This document shows, piece by piece, positions 1 through 13,000 of a DNA stretch of 64,000 bases (position 1 is the stretch's first letter; each line of letters starts with the position of its first letter). The notes below the pieces were generated by a model. It worked only from the letters and a program-made list of their open reading frames with translations, did no database searches and had not been told where the DNA came from. The DNA comes from Lagopus muta (Eukaryota; Chordata; Aves; Galliformes; Phasianidae). Both the position numbers and the translations under genes were made by a program. The stretch is taken from assembly GCF_023343835.1 (NCBI RefSeq), contig NC_064435.1, positions 39,084,603 to 39,148,602 of the forward strand, read 5' to 3'.

Positions 1-2918
1 TTGAACAGTGAGGGAAAGTTGCCCAAGGTTTCTTCCTTTCTTTTTTTTCTTAATAGATACAATTGATGAGATTAAAGATATAATAAGTAGAAAAATATTA
101 TGGTTTTGCTCACTGGACCTGTTTCCATATGATTAAATTCCCGTTTTTCATTCAGAAGTTCTCAGACTGGAATGACCAACTGACAAAAACAATTATCCTC
201 AAAGTCATGCATGCTGACTTTGGAAACCTGTACTGAAGCCTTGTAAAATACCTTAATTTCTGTGTGATTCTGGATGAATATTTTGCCTTCACTGTTGTGT
301 AGTCTCCTACTTCCAGTCCTTGTGGTGGGCAAGGGACAGGGCAGTGGGGAAGGGGTTTGCTGCCCCACAGCTGCTGGAAAAAAACAACATGGGATAGATG
401 TGTGCAGGCAGCCTGGCAATCAGCCTTTCCCACTGCAGCTGGCCTCAACTCTCTTCCTTGACAGGTTCCAAAAATTTGGTGTTGCAGATGTATAGTACAA
501 GGTCATCTGACCTTTTAGTGGGGTCATCTCCGTATTGTCTAGAGGGAGTGTTAGGGAATCACCTTCTCTATTCCCTGATTCATTCAATTCCAGAATCTTC
601 TACATGAGAAATAGTATTCTTCTCCAGTGCTTTTGTCAGTGCTTCAGAAAGCACAGCAGAAGAGCATTACTGCTGAGTTACTGCAGGCTAAATGTCTTCT
701 CCATAATTTCAGACTTCTGCTGTGTAGAGGTACAGGATTAATTAGAGAATGGAGGGCTGCTTCAGTGTCATGTCTCTTTCCACTGCAAATTTAGCTAACT
801 GCTTTGCACTTGCTGTTAGACAAGCCCTATGGTTAATTTTGTTCATCTTTTAATGTAGATTGAAAAGGTGTTAAAAATAACTGGAATTCTTACTCAAATG
901 TCTCTGAACCTGGGGATTTAACTGAGTCCATGGATGTTGGTGTATTAGAGTTGCTCCTCAAGGAAAAACAGTGGTTTTATTCTTCTATTATTTATTTAAG
1001 CTGGGAAAAATCCCAGTAAAATCCTTGTGTGTCAAATGTCCTTCACTTTTCTTCTACACATTGAAAATGTCTCTGTTCCAATATGAAAGCTATTGCCTAG
1101 GTTTGACATTACCCTCTAAAAACCAAGCTGTTCACAAGGTTTTCCCTCAGCTACAGCTCAGTAATGCATTTTTAATTACGGTACAAGACTATATTACATT
1201 ATTATTATTACTATATTACATCAGATTTTTTGTTTTGTTTTGTTTAATGGAAGTCATGATTTACTCATAATCAAGTGAAAAGACACAGAAAGAGAGACAA
1301 AATATGTAACTAATTTCCAAGAGAGAGACAGTCTAGAAATTGGAAGAAAGTATGGTTACTGCCATGCAAATGCAGAAGATCTTACCTACAGTGATGATAA
1401 CATGAAGGATGGGATGCTTGTGACATGAGAAACGATTTTGAATTGCACGTGCACACTTGTGTGTATGGAAAATTGTTCAGTGTCTCACTGCTACATTCAG
1501 CATGCATCAAATTGAAAAGAAATATTCATCACATAGTTTTCTATCTACATGGATAAATGAAATATTAGAAGAAGATTATGTATCATTACTATAAAACAAA
1601 TAAAGGAGATGTTCTGATGCTGAGTGTGAAGAGAAGCAGATAACACCTCAGGCAGTTTCTGTTTCAGTTTGAGGTGATTAATGCTGAATCTTCTTTTGGA
1701 TTGCACTTAAATGTTTTTGTTTAGCATCTGCCAAAGTACCTAACTTAAGCTGCTGCTCACACTGTCTTACATTGAAAAACCGGGCAGAGAAGGAATCTTC
1801 AGATTTGCATAGATTATGCTCTTTTCCATGTTTTTCTGTGCTGATACCAGATGGAACCAAAAGAGCAAACTAACATACTATGAGAATAGTATTATTTCCC
1901 GTAGTCTCAGAGAAAACGTGGTTTGTGTTGTTCACTGTCACAAATCTGAGAGAATTGACTGTTCAGTGTCCTAGGGGAAAAAATTTGTCATACAATCTAC
2001 GTCCCATGGGTCAAAGAAAAGCTTTCAGAAATGCTCATGAAATGATGTATAGAGCTTCTAGTAGGCCTTGCTTATCTCATTTCATTTGTGCCTTTAAATA
2101 CCTCTTCCCTACAGTGATGTAACACTTTATTTTAAAGATACTCACTGCTAATTAATTCAAAGGAAGACAGGTTCTATTAATTTATTAACAGAATCTTACA
2201 CTTGGAAAAACAAAGATGTCAATTAAATGTTGTCACCACAACAGCTCCTGATGGGATGTCCAACATGCCAAACTGCTTTCCAACTTCAAAGAGAATGTTC
2301 TTTAAAAACAGTCACTTGTCAGGGAACAGAATGTTTCCTAGAATTTCAGACCTGTTTGGTTCTGCCAAGTTATGGTCAATGTAAACAGACCACTACTGAA
2401 ACGATACAATTGCTTGTTGTAGCATGTTTGATAGACTCCATATGAAAACAACGTACTGACAATATATCCTTTATGTATAAAACCAATGGCTAAGATAAAG
2501 TCCAAAAAAATTACTTATGTAGTTGAATTTTAAAGTTAGGAGGATGTTTGACATTATGCCAATATGAAGCTGGCCAGGGATATAACACAAATTCTGGTTT
2601 ATAGGATACATAGCAGGTGCTACCACCGGGGAAGTTGGTGTCCAGCTTTTTTCCAAATCCATACTCAGAACATCACAGCACTTTTGTGGATGTCTCTCTG
2701 TGAAGGATATCCAGGGATTTTAGGCTGAATCAGTGTGTGATGGGAAAGGAAACGAGCTTAAGCAGCAGCTTTTCTCAGTAAGAGTGAGAAATTAAAATTT
2801 TAAAATGGAACCATTTTGGTCTACACCCAAATTTTAAACATTTTCTTACCCTAATGTCAATATTCTACTATGTGTTAAATGATGTAATTTTGAAAAACAG
2901 AAGAGATGAAAGATGAAA

Positions 2919-2959
2919 TTATTCTGTTATTCTGTGATTTTGTGATTCTGATTCTGTGT
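2919..2959 (+). repeat. ATTCTGT-rich tract, possible orphan CR1 tail
   Basis: Repeated ATTCTG/GATTCTG units resemble the short-repeat tail that ends CR1 elements. No CR1 body is recognisable upstream, so this may be a very old or 5'-decayed copy or an independent microsatellite. Confidence 0.4.
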
Positions 2960-5713
2960 TTTCTTCTTCATTATCTGAAACAGTGCTCTGCATGAGTGAT
3001 ATCAGGGTAATAAACAAAATAATCCTGTTTTCAAAAAGCACACATTTTTTCTTCATCTCGAAAATCAATGCAAATACTTGCCTCAAAGTATCCATGACTA
3101 ATCATAAGGTAACTGGGAAAGTAAACACTTTCCTCCATTCTGCCATGTCTATACCACATGCAAGCAGGCTATGTTACTCAGCATTACTTAATACCATACT
3201 TCAGGAATTATCTCCAGAGGCAAGTCTGTTTTACTGTGATTGCAAATAAAAAGCTAAAGAAACTTTTCCAGAGAACTGGTAGTTAGAAAATTTTACATGA
3301 AGGAGGGAAAAATATCTTTTTTTTTTTTTTTTTTAATCTGCATGATTGATTGTAATTTCAGATTGATTGTATTTAGAAATTCTGGGAAAATTGACTCCTA
3401 TGGCTCTAAGTGGAAATCTGTCAGCTTTGAGCATACCCTTGGAGTAGATCAGAACTGTGTGACAGCTGATAATTAGAAAGCTGAGATTTAACATCATCTT
3501 CAAACTCTTCTATCCATTATAATGTTTGGTCTGAGACCTCCTGCTTTTTTCAGAAGGTAGCAAATATTCTCTTCTGAAGGAAAATATAAAATTTTGAGCC
3601 AATATACAGCTGTTTTGGTAATTCATAGATGTAGAGGTACATTTCTTCATAAATGATTAGTTGTGGTGGCAAGTATCTGCATTCATTTAGTGATTTAACG
3701 TTGTGAAAACTTGGAAGTATGAGAAGGGCACCTTATATGAATAAATGGTGACAGTGAGTGAGACTAGATGTTCAGGGAGAATATAAAAATTAGAAGATAG
3801 GAGCAATAGGTTGTGTAAGTATGCATATATCTATGTGTAAACGTATAAGATCTCTCTCTTCTCTTTTTCCCTCTGTCTATTTTACAAAGGTTACCTCAAA
3901 GAAACAGCTGACTTTCTCATTTGTTTCTTCTCAGAAATGAAACATCCCACAGGGCTCCAGAATTAAACATGGATTTAGTTTTGCTCTAGTCCAGAAATGA
4001 TGACTGAAAGTAGATCCAGATTTCACAAATCATGGAAGTTAAAAGGTGTCAGTTTTCATGGGGTGAAATAGAATTTTATTCTCCTAATGCTTGTTCTAAA
4101 TATTTAGCTTTATATCTTTCTTCATATATGGCAGCTTGATTGCCTAGTCACCTTAAAGCGAGATTCTGTGAGTATGGTAATGGGAAGATATAGAACCCTG
4201 TGAGATGTGACATGGTGGAAAAGAGGTAGAATTAAAAAGAGAGTTTGGAGACTTCGGTGAAATACTGAAGAATTTCTTGGAAGAGGTCATTGTGTCTTGA
4301 GGGGCTGCTTATTACTGCTGATGCATTTTGTTCCAGACTGTTTCCTGTCAAAGCAAATACTTAACTGTCTCTCTCCAAAGAAGCCATGACCTTCCTTTGA
4401 GTGTTTTGCTGTATTAGAAGGTTTTCAAAAAGCAACATGAAAGCATTCATGAAGGCCTGGGTTGATCTTTAGCTATTGCTGCATACTATGGACAAGAACC
4501 CTACTGAATGTATTTATTTTCTGTTTCTAAAGATCTGAAATCCAGCACTGAAATTCTCTGCCTGTTGGACAATAGGCTGATCGATTTGTGAAAATACTTT
4601 TGTACAGTGAAATTGTAATGTACTTGCCAAAGGCACTGTCAGTCAGTCAAGGAAATGTCAGGAAGCATTTTAGGGATTCTTATACACATCCCTCCTGTGT
4701 TTTCTTCCATCCAGAAGAACAATTTTGCATGACAAAAAATACCCTTATTTAAAAATGGCCTAATTCAATTCAAAAGCAGCATTAATACCCTGTCTTCTGT
4801 AGCAGGTAAGCTGATGTTTTGTGCTTTCAGGGCACCATTTCCCCCTCAGCCTGGAGATGCTTCTTATCTCCAGCTTGTCTCAGGGTTTGAAAAACATCCG
4901 GGACGGGAGAGGGAGAAGCACAGGCTGTGTGGTGCTCAGAGATGGGCCACTGCAACTACTAAAAGAGGTGCTGCTGGTCCTGCCATAAGGATTAGATCTA
5001 TCTTGTGCATCTTACCTCTCCTGTTCCACTTTCAGGCTTTGTCTTCTTGACTGAAAACAGATTTAGATGTTTTATGCTTAGGCATAGAACTGCTATGTGT
5101 ACATTATCAGCTTTGTGTTTCTGTTATCTTTTTAAATTGTTATTCCTATTATTTATTGTTTTTTTAATTTTAATTCTTCTGATCTTAACAACTCCTTTAA
5201 ATCCCCCAAACTCAGTGGTTACCTGCAGTTATATGTGTCATCAAAAATATAGTTTTTGGGCCCTATGTGAATCATGGCAGATGCTACAGTTCTGCCCAAT
5301 GTGTGAATGCACACACTGAGTTTTCCCCTGGCAGTTGCCTCCTTTCTGACAGGGCGAAGTGAAATTTAATCACTCTACTGCACACTGTAGGTATTAAGAA
5401 CATAGATGATTTTACATGCATTTATGTTTTCTTTAAAAAAACTTATTTAGTGTTATTTCTGCAACCGAGAAATACTTACACACTGATTCCTTGGTTTGGC
5501 AGCCATAAGAATGAGTAATAACAGTAATAATAATAGCATAATAAATTATTCATATAAAATATTATGAAGGTAGTTGAAATTCTTTTTGATAAAATGAAGC
5601 ATTTTGTGACATTGCATTTTTTGAACGCAAAAATGCATATCATATCTCTGAGATCAAGAAGATAACAGGAGGAATCCTCATCCCAGGAGAACTCTTCAAT
5701 TCTGGACATTGTG

Positions 5714-5715
<2 letters not shown>

Positions 5716-5762
<47 letters not shown>
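5716..5762 (+). repeat. (ATT)n microsatellite
   Basis: About 15 uninterrupted TTA/ATT units follow a short T run. Read on the minus strand it gives an artificial polyasparagine ORF, which is not a gene. Confidence 0.97.
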
Positions 5763-5763
<1 letters not shown>

Positions 5764-6355
5764 CTGCAGATTAGATTTGGATTTCTCTCTATAAAGTCTT
5801 CCACAACTTTCAGGAAATTTTGAAAACTCTTCTATGTTTGAAGTGCATTGTTGGGGTTTGTTCAGCAGTGATACAAGCATAAAATCCACGAGCTGGGTTT
5901 CAGCATAGCACGGAGTACCCTGCCATCAAGTTAGTGCTCTTACTACAGTGTTATATTCACCTATTTGAACACCAGATTGTGAAAGCTACAACTGCACTCT
6001 ATGTTGAACTTGAATAGGCATAAGGGAGACATTTCCAAGCTGCAACTGTCAGGCGAAGGCATGATCTAGGCAAGGAGTTGCTTGGCTTGGGCACAGCGTA
6101 GACAAACTGAAGGTCTGGATGCGTAGAAACATTCAAGAAAACATATAAGACTTTGGACTTCTGTAGAGTTAGGTGGTAGATGGGCAGGAAATCTCAAATG
6201 CACTGTTGATGTATAAAATTCTGTTAAATTCCACTTAATAGTTAAAGTAGATTTTTCTCATCTCATGTTTTGTATTGAACGTAACAGTTCTGTGTGTGAC
6301 AGAAATTACACTTCTGATTTCACTCTGATAAGTGATTTCGAAGCAGAAAAGAAAA

Positions 6356-6384
6356 TACCATTAGGTCTGTGTGACCTAATGGTA
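6356..6384. repeat. Perfect inverted repeat, 12-bp arms, 5-nt loop
   Basis: TACCATTAGGTC, then TGTGT, then GACCTAATGGTA. The arms are exactly complementary and pairing stops beyond them. No T run follows, so it is not terminator-like, and no transposon body was recognised. Confidence 0.9.
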
Positions 6385-6964
6385 ACCTCATGAACATCAG
6401 AGCTGTAAATAAAACCTTATTAATATGAGATGACTAAGATAGAACTCTTTTTATCATCTTACAAGCTTACCTATGTGTACCAGGTCTGGCCAGGAGCAAA
6501 CAAATGTTGAATGCACAATGATTTTGAATATCATTTATTCAAATAATATTAACTGTTGTCACATACGCCACATGTCAGATAGGTTTTCCTCTGTACAACA
6601 AATGTGCAGTTATTTGTGTTCATTTCTTAACTAAGGTTGAAAAATACTCAAGGATTTTTATATAGGGATATATAACATCTATACGGCTTGAAAAATAAAT
6701 CAGTCAGGATAAGCAGTGTGTTGTTCTGTGGCAGACATTTTTGTGAAGTCTCAGATTTGGAAATAAAATAATGAAACTGTATCTTTTTATAGCCTTTTCA
6801 TTTGCCCCAAGATAGATTACAAAATTGTCCCAAGGTACTTTACAAAATATATATGACAAATAGAAATATCTTTACTGAAGAAATGCAGCAACCTTTTTAG
6901 TTATGGTGAGAAGTGGGAAGATCTTTCTTTAAATGCCAGTTTGAAGAAAATGCTATGATTTTGC

Positions 6965-7409
6965 AGAATCACTGAACTGTAGGCATTGGAAGGGACCTCT
7001 GCTAGATCATTAAGTCTAACATCCTGCTAAAGCAGGTTACATATATTAGGTTGCATGAGAACACATCCAGAAGAGTTTTGAATATCTCCAGAGAAGAAGA
7101 CTGCACTACCTCTCTTGGAAGCCTGTTCCAGTGCCCTGTCACCCTCAAATAAGTTCCTTCATATGTTCACAGCAAACCTCCTGTGCCCATTGTCCTTTCT
7201 CCTGTCACTGGGTACCATTGAAAAAACCTGGCCACATACACTTGACTCCCACCCGTTAGATGTTTATAAGCTTGCCTCTTAGTCTTCTCTGGGATGAACA
7301 GACCCAGATGTCTCAGCCCTTCCTCACACAGGAGATGCTCCAGGTCCTGAATCCTCTTTGTAGCCTTCTGTTGGACTCTCTCAGAAGTTCCCTGTCTTTC
7401 TAATGTTCT
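6965..7409 (-). mobile_element. CR1 LINE fragment
   Basis: Starts with AGAATCACTGAACTG and GGAAGGGACCTCT, the complement of the CR1 3' end. It continues through the typical CCTGTTCCAGTGCC and AGGAGATGCTCCAGG blocks. It is a 5'-truncated, diverged copy in minus orientation, with no intact ORF. Confidence 0.93.
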
Positions 7410-10400
7410 TTACAGCAGAGAAGTCCCCAGAGAGCAGTCGCTGATAGCAAGGGAAATCAATTGATTTAAATAAGTATAAGAAAGCACACAGGAAACAGGG
7501 CTGGAGTTAGCACTGGAGAAAAGGCATGAGTAGAGCTCAAAGAGAAGAATCACTGTTAGAGCCTGCAGCTCCAAAGCAGGGCTTTCCTTCACAGGATATC
7601 ACCCATCTGAACAGCTGTTTTCAGAAGATTTTTAGTCCCTTTGATGGTACTTTAGGGATCTTCTGTTTTACAGAGTTGCAGTGTCTTGTAAAGAAAGTTC
7701 AAAGGTTGATGTACCAGCTATTTCTGGAGTGGCATCTTATGGCCCTGTAACATCAGAGGCAGCGCAATGGAAAGCTTAGGTTTGCTCTTCTTCTCTCTTG
7801 GAAAGCTTTAATTCTTATGCTCTACCTCAGTGAGAATGACTTTGAAGAAGCTGAAATTAGGAACACATAGGTGAATAAATGTTTCCAGTCTCCAGTGAGA
7901 ATATGGATTAACACCACTTGTATCCTAACTATCATCAGGTCCAACCCCTTTCACCAGTCTCAGTGCAAACATGCATATTAGTTACATACATTAATCTACC
8001 TTGTCTTCTCCTTTATCACCACATTATTCATAGATGCTATAAATCTGTTTTTAAGCTCGCTTAATTACAAGAAGGAAGGACTTTTTTTTTTTTTCCTGTT
8101 AGGGAAGGAAAATTACAGAGATCATGTTTTCAGTTGATCCAATCTGGCAGCACATCTGACATAACTCTTTAATAAATGGAGAAAAGAAATTAGAATTTGC
8201 TGTTTAGTAGGCAAGAAGTTGTTAGATAGAGAAAGTTGTCATATTTCTTAATACAGCTATTTTGAATATAGAATTCATTTTGGAAAAACATTATGGCAAA
8301 CTGGGGAAAATGTGAGATAAAAACAGATACTTTTTTCTTCTTTGCTGGGGAGAAAAAGCATACTGCATGTGGCCTGCCAATCTCATCACCAGCTTGTGAC
8401 AGGTATCCAGTAGTTGCTAAAGGAGCTGGACTGACATCCTGAGCAGATTTTTGCTTGTGGCACCTGGCAGTGGCTTAAGAGCACAGGCTTTTTTGTTAGC
8501 TCAAGGGCAAAGATTAGGTAAGCAGGTTGAATTTTAAAATTTATGGCCTTTGCAAGGTAAGGTGAATGCAAAAATACTGCATTTGATTTGCATTCTGTAT
8601 TAGTTTCTGCATGTTGCATTCACAGTAGTTACTTATAAAGATAGGAGAAACTGAAGAGCTGGGCCTGTTCAGCCTGGAGAAAATGAAGGTCGGGGGAACT
8701 CATCAGTGTGGATAAATACCTAAAGAGAGGATACAAAAACATACAAAAATGTGGTGTTTTTGTTCTCCTTGACCTTCCCCCACTTCTCTCCCAGCCCCTT
8801 CCAGCTGCTGGCCATTCATTCGTGGGCAGCTGGAGATGGTGGGAAGTATTTACCCTGTTAATTTGTCCTTTAGAGTGATACCTGTCCTCAGTGTACCATT
8901 GGGAATTTTCAATTTTGTCATTATGTTCAGAATTAAATCTGAGAAGCCACATGATCTTGCCTCAGAGAAGTTGCAATATTATTTTGAAGGCTGGAGGGAG
9001 CAGACATGCTAGCAGGGTGTGGGTTAGATAGATTATCACCCTTCTCCCTGCTGCTGTTTTCTGAGACTATTACACCCACACTGCAAACAGAAATTTTACT
9101 ACTTAAGTAATTTTTCTTTATGGAGTTAGTTTGGCATGAATTTTCCTTCTTGCTTTAGGCTTCCATGCAGACTCATGCACGTTTCCTCACTTTGTGAGGA
9201 AAATTTACCTACTGAAGTTTGGTGAAGGCTGTTAGAGCATATAATAATAAAAGAAAAGAATTAAAGCTATTTAAGTAGTTATCTTTTAAACTGGGCTTGC
9301 TGACTTTCAATTCAAGATTTCCAAACATTTCATCTTCTAATCACAAATATCAGCTGCAGACAGCCCACCAACAATAAGCAGACCTTTTCCATGGGTTCAG
9401 ATCTGTGTTCACTTGTAAGCACACATCTATCTTTTATATAATCTAATGTCACTGTGTCTAATGTTTCTGTGGGCTGCACCCTCACAGAAATTGCATATAG
9501 CTCAACAGAAAAAGCTGCATCATATACCCTTGGTGCCTGTGGTGCCTGAGGATAGCTGTATTCTCTGGGTCTGCAATGGGGGGGTTTCTTTATCCTCCAC
9601 ACGATCTCTTCAGTATTCCTCTGGAATCCCTTCTCCCTCACCTCAGGACATGCCTTGTGAACAACTCTGCCAATAATAAAGGGAAAGTCATGTATCCCTG
9701 AAGTGGCATAGGTGGGCTTTCATCTGCATCATTATTTTTTATCTTTATGTATATTCTTAACAAGTCCTAACGCCCTCAGTTTGATGGCTCATTTTAACTG
9801 TTTTCCTCATTAACACATTCTTGTTGTAGCTACATATGGAAAAACTGTATCAGATATCATGTTTCATAACATTTATTAGTGGTATTAAAAATCAACGAGA
9901 AACTAGATGGTTAAATGCAAGTGTGATATGCAGCTGTTCTGTTTAACCTGGATTGAGATGCATTGTGCATTTCCCTCTGCAGAATAATTTATCTGTGCTG
10001 CAGAAGTACTCTGATCTTTCTAGAGTAACAGACTCAGCTGACATGGTGAATCCTGCAAATTTTTACTGCTATTGATTAAGCATTTCCCCCTTCAGCATTC
10101 TTATTCTTCATTGCTATCAGTGGAGACAAAAGCACTTGAGGAACGAGTGAAAGGTGGATTTCTTCTGTAGATACACAAAAGGGGAAAAATAAAGAAGGGC
10201 TTCTACTACAAACTATTTCTAGAAATTTCCAGTAAAGAAGATAAATTGTTTTTATCTCCCTGCAAATTCCTGTAACACTTTTCCCCTTGTCAGCTAATCT
10301 CTTCCCTTCCCTCTCTCTCAACAGATACCTCCTTCTGTTTGTTTCCACTCTACATACAGTGGCTGTACAGAGTAAAACCAAACCTTGCTTCACATATGCT

Positions 10401-11599
10401 TAAAGCCATGCTTATTTTCAAGTCTGATAAATGCTCTTGCTTTGATTTTCAATTTTCTGGTTGACAGCTTTCTAGAAGCTTTCTTCAGCTAACACTAACT
10501 TACTGCTAATTATGACAGCTGACAAGAAAAGTTCATGCCTATGCCCTCATTACTGTAAACAGTGCACAAAGCTCACCACATCCCAGTAGTCAGCATACAT
10601 TGATGTGTCAGCTGGGATGCAACCAGGGAAGCTGTACTTATCTCTAGAAGTATTGTTTAATCAAACCCAAATTTCTTTGTAGGTTTTTTTTTTTTTTTTT
10701 TAAATTTGTTTGTTTTTTTCCTGATAAAACTTTTCTAGGGGAAATGTCACCAAAATCATTTTTAGTGAAAACAAACACAGCATCCTCCAGAAGGGCTGCA
10801 ATTCAGGCTGCTTGTGTACTGACGGTGTGGGGGATGTGAGGGTTGGGGTTCAGTACAGCTGAAAATATAGAGGCTCAGGGCCTCAGACAGGGATCTCTTC
10901 CCTCTTAGAAAAAAGGATTCATCACTAAACATGAGTTTTTTTTCCCAGTCACTTTCCAGTTGTGCAGATGTCTTCTCTGGAGATATGAGACCCAGGAACA
11001 ACTGATTCCAACACAGAAATGATCTGCACGGGTGTTCCCAGACAAGCTACATTATCTGGAGGAGCTGTAAGGGATATGATGCGATGCTTGACTTCTTGGC
11101 TGGCCTTAGAAAGTGAACTGTGTGCAGGCTGAGCCAGTGCAGTTCTGTGAGACCCAGATCGAGAGGCTGTGATACTGTGCTGCAGAGAAGTGAGACAACT
11201 CCGCTTAGGGAGGAGCAGGAGATGGGCCAGCTGCACCAGTGTGGGAGGCTTGTCATGTTTGCATCTGAGATTTTTCTCTTCCCCTTAAACATTTTCAAGT
11301 GTCTCACTTTTGCCTCTTGTTACCAATTGAATTATTGTCTTTCTGACAGTCTGAGCAGCTGCTCTCAGTTAAAAGTGTTCTCTTTTTCAGTTATTTCCTT
11401 TCTCCCTCTTTCATTACTCAGCTCATGACGGTAACATTTTGATTGATTTGAGATTTTATCAGGTTTGGGCCTTTATGTGCCAAAGCACAGAGGGTGTTGG
11501 GTGTAAGTGAGAGCACATCTGTCAGCTCTGTTCAGCACCACACTGCTAATTTGTTTTCAACAAGTGGAGCTAAATAGCATTCATGTGAAACTAGCTCTG
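7410..11599. other. Intergenic, with one short CR1 piece
   Basis: Apart from the CR1 fragment at 8629-8735 and a T run at 10683-10701, nothing is recognisable. ORFs of up to about 107 aa lack any domain or coding texture. Confidence 0.65.
8629..8735 (+). mobile_element. Short CR1 LINE internal fragment
   Basis: GAGCTGGGCCTGTTCAGCCT, then GGAGAAAATGAAGG, then CTCATCAGTGTGGATAAATA matches the CR1 segment shortly upstream of the 3' UTR. Both ends are truncated. Confidence 0.88.
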
Positions 11600-11780
11600 A
11601 TGGAAACTGGCAGCCCAGAGAAGCTGTAGAAGCTCCATCCTTGGAAGCATTCGAGACCAGAATGGTTGGGGTCCTGGGCAACCTGATCTGATGGATGGCA
11701 ACCCTGCTAACGGCAGAGGGGTTGGAATTGGATTGTCTTTAAGGTCCCTTACAAGCAAAGCGATTCCACGATTCTATGAA
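11600..11780 (+). mobile_element. CR1 LINE 3' end
   Basis: Contains GGCAGCCCAGAGAAGCTGTA, GGGTTGGAATTGGA and the terminal ATTCCACGATTCTATGAA. It is a 5'-truncated copy in plus orientation. Confidence 0.92.
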
Positions 11781-12044
11781 GTACAGCTGAGATTGTCTGC
11801 CCTTCATTAATCTCTGGGATGGAAATGGTGCCTGAAAATAACAACAGCTTACATAATTTTGGTGATAGTTCAAGAAAAACAACACAAATATAATTTTATT
11901 CTAAGAAATGATAGAAATAAAATGACAGCGTATTTAACATGGAAGTCAACTACCTTGATATTTGTTTTAAATGTAGTAGGCCACTGTATGAGAACAGTTG
12001 AGTCACCGCCTGAACCACTGATTGATCACGGAGGCAAGGACTGA

Positions 12045-12230
12045 GTCAGCCCTGGGAGCACAGGTGAAGGAGATTCACCTGCGTGAGTGGAAGGGGTGGA
12101 GGCTGGCTGCGCCTCTCCTAGATCCCATTTAAGGGCTGACTGCCACTGAGGAGGGATCTTTTTCTGGAGATTCCACCCCATGGAGTCTTTCCTGTAAATC
12201 TGCATCTTTGGCTGTAGGTGAGTGTTCCTT
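12045..12230 (+). mobile_element. LTR-like promoter module, copy A
   Basis: This segment clearly aligns with 53745-53905. Shared blocks in order are GGAGC-CAGGTG, GAGTG-AAGGGGTGGA, CACC/GCGCCTCT-CC, CA-TTAAGG and CTGGAGAT. It holds a 19-bp palindrome (AGGTGAA, 5 nt, TTCACCT; 12062-12080), a TATA-like CATTTAAGG (12126-12134) and a splice donor TAG/GTGAGT (12217/12218). This order resembles a retroviral LTR promoter plus leader donor. The exact family is not assigned. No retroviral gene was recognised nearby. Confidence 0.6.
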
Positions 12231-12639
12231 CCCTGTTTGTTTCTTCTTCTATTTTCACCACAGTAATCTTTCCAGCTATAACACCAACTGTAACAGGTGC
12301 ACATCTTCCTGAGGACTATCTCTATGATATTTTTAGGATTATTTATTTATTTTTTTATTTTTTTTAACATGGAGCTTCAGAATTGCAGTCTTATTGACTT
12401 TTTATTGTTGTTATTTGACTTTGAGAGGTTTTCTGATGAATGTTGTAGGAACGTGAAAATACTCATACAGTTAATACCCGTGACCCTTAAACTTCCCTGT
12501 CACTGAGATAACCCTAGGCATATCCTATGTTACCTTGAAGACTTGTCAGACATGCTGTGAAACTTCACTGTCAAATCTGATATCAACTCTTGCCCTTGGC
12601 GCTTCTCTTTATCTGTTCCCAACTTGGTCACTATTTCTT

Positions 12640-13000
12640 TACACTACACTATCAGTATCCTCCTGTTTTATGATGTTGGTCCATATCAGAGGCAATGGTG
12701 GTAGTATGGCAGTAGAGGTTAAACATTCCCACTACATTTTGTTGCTGTGTGACAGATGGCAGCAGAGGGGCACTCACACACACACACACAAAAAAATAAA
12801 ATAAAAAAAAATAAAAAATGGTGTCAGACATGGAAGTGTGGGTGAGGCAAAGGAATATTGTTCCTTTATAATATGAATTCTTCCATGCAAAATAAATAGC
12901 AACCATTAATGTTATTGATGCTGGCTGAATGTTTGTGGAGACAAAATTGTATTTTTCATGGAAATAAAAAGGATGTGTTACTTTTGGAGCAACCTGTGTA
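12640..13000 (+). mobile_element. Galluhop-like mariner, internally deleted copy
   Basis: The left part (TCCTCCTGTTTTATGATGTT, then CCCACTACATTTTGTTGC, then CAGATGGCAGCAGAGGGGCA) matches the second copy at 53214. The right end, CATGGAAATAAAAAGG, then TTACTTTTGGAGCAACC, is the expected terminal inverted repeat. It abuts TA at 12999-13000, the usual mariner target duplication. The region that encodes the transposase beyond the first helix-turn-helix half is missing: the text jumps from GTTTGTGGAGACAAAA to the 3' end. It cannot be autonomous. Confidence 0.85.
12775..12818 (+). repeat. (CA)n followed by A-rich repeat inside Galluhop copy 1
   Basis: A CACACA tract, then AAAAAATAAAATAAAA, interrupts the mariner sequence where the other copy reads CACTCTGACAAAATG. 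The microsatellite therefore arose or expanded within the element after insertion. Confidence 0.9.

Larger units (their letters stand above)
1..6955. other. Intergenic, AT-rich, no gene seen
   Basis: No ORF here has a recognisable domain, codon texture or paired splice signals. Contents are simple sequence: a T run near 3317-3334, an ATTCTG-rich patch (2919-2959), an (ATT)n array and a perfect hairpin. Short ORFs are chance openings. Confidence 0.7.

Noticed and set aside
5476-5889. 137-codon minus-strand ORF with a polyasparagine stretch
   Set aside because: The asparagine run is the (ATT)n microsatellite. The rest has no domain and no coding texture.
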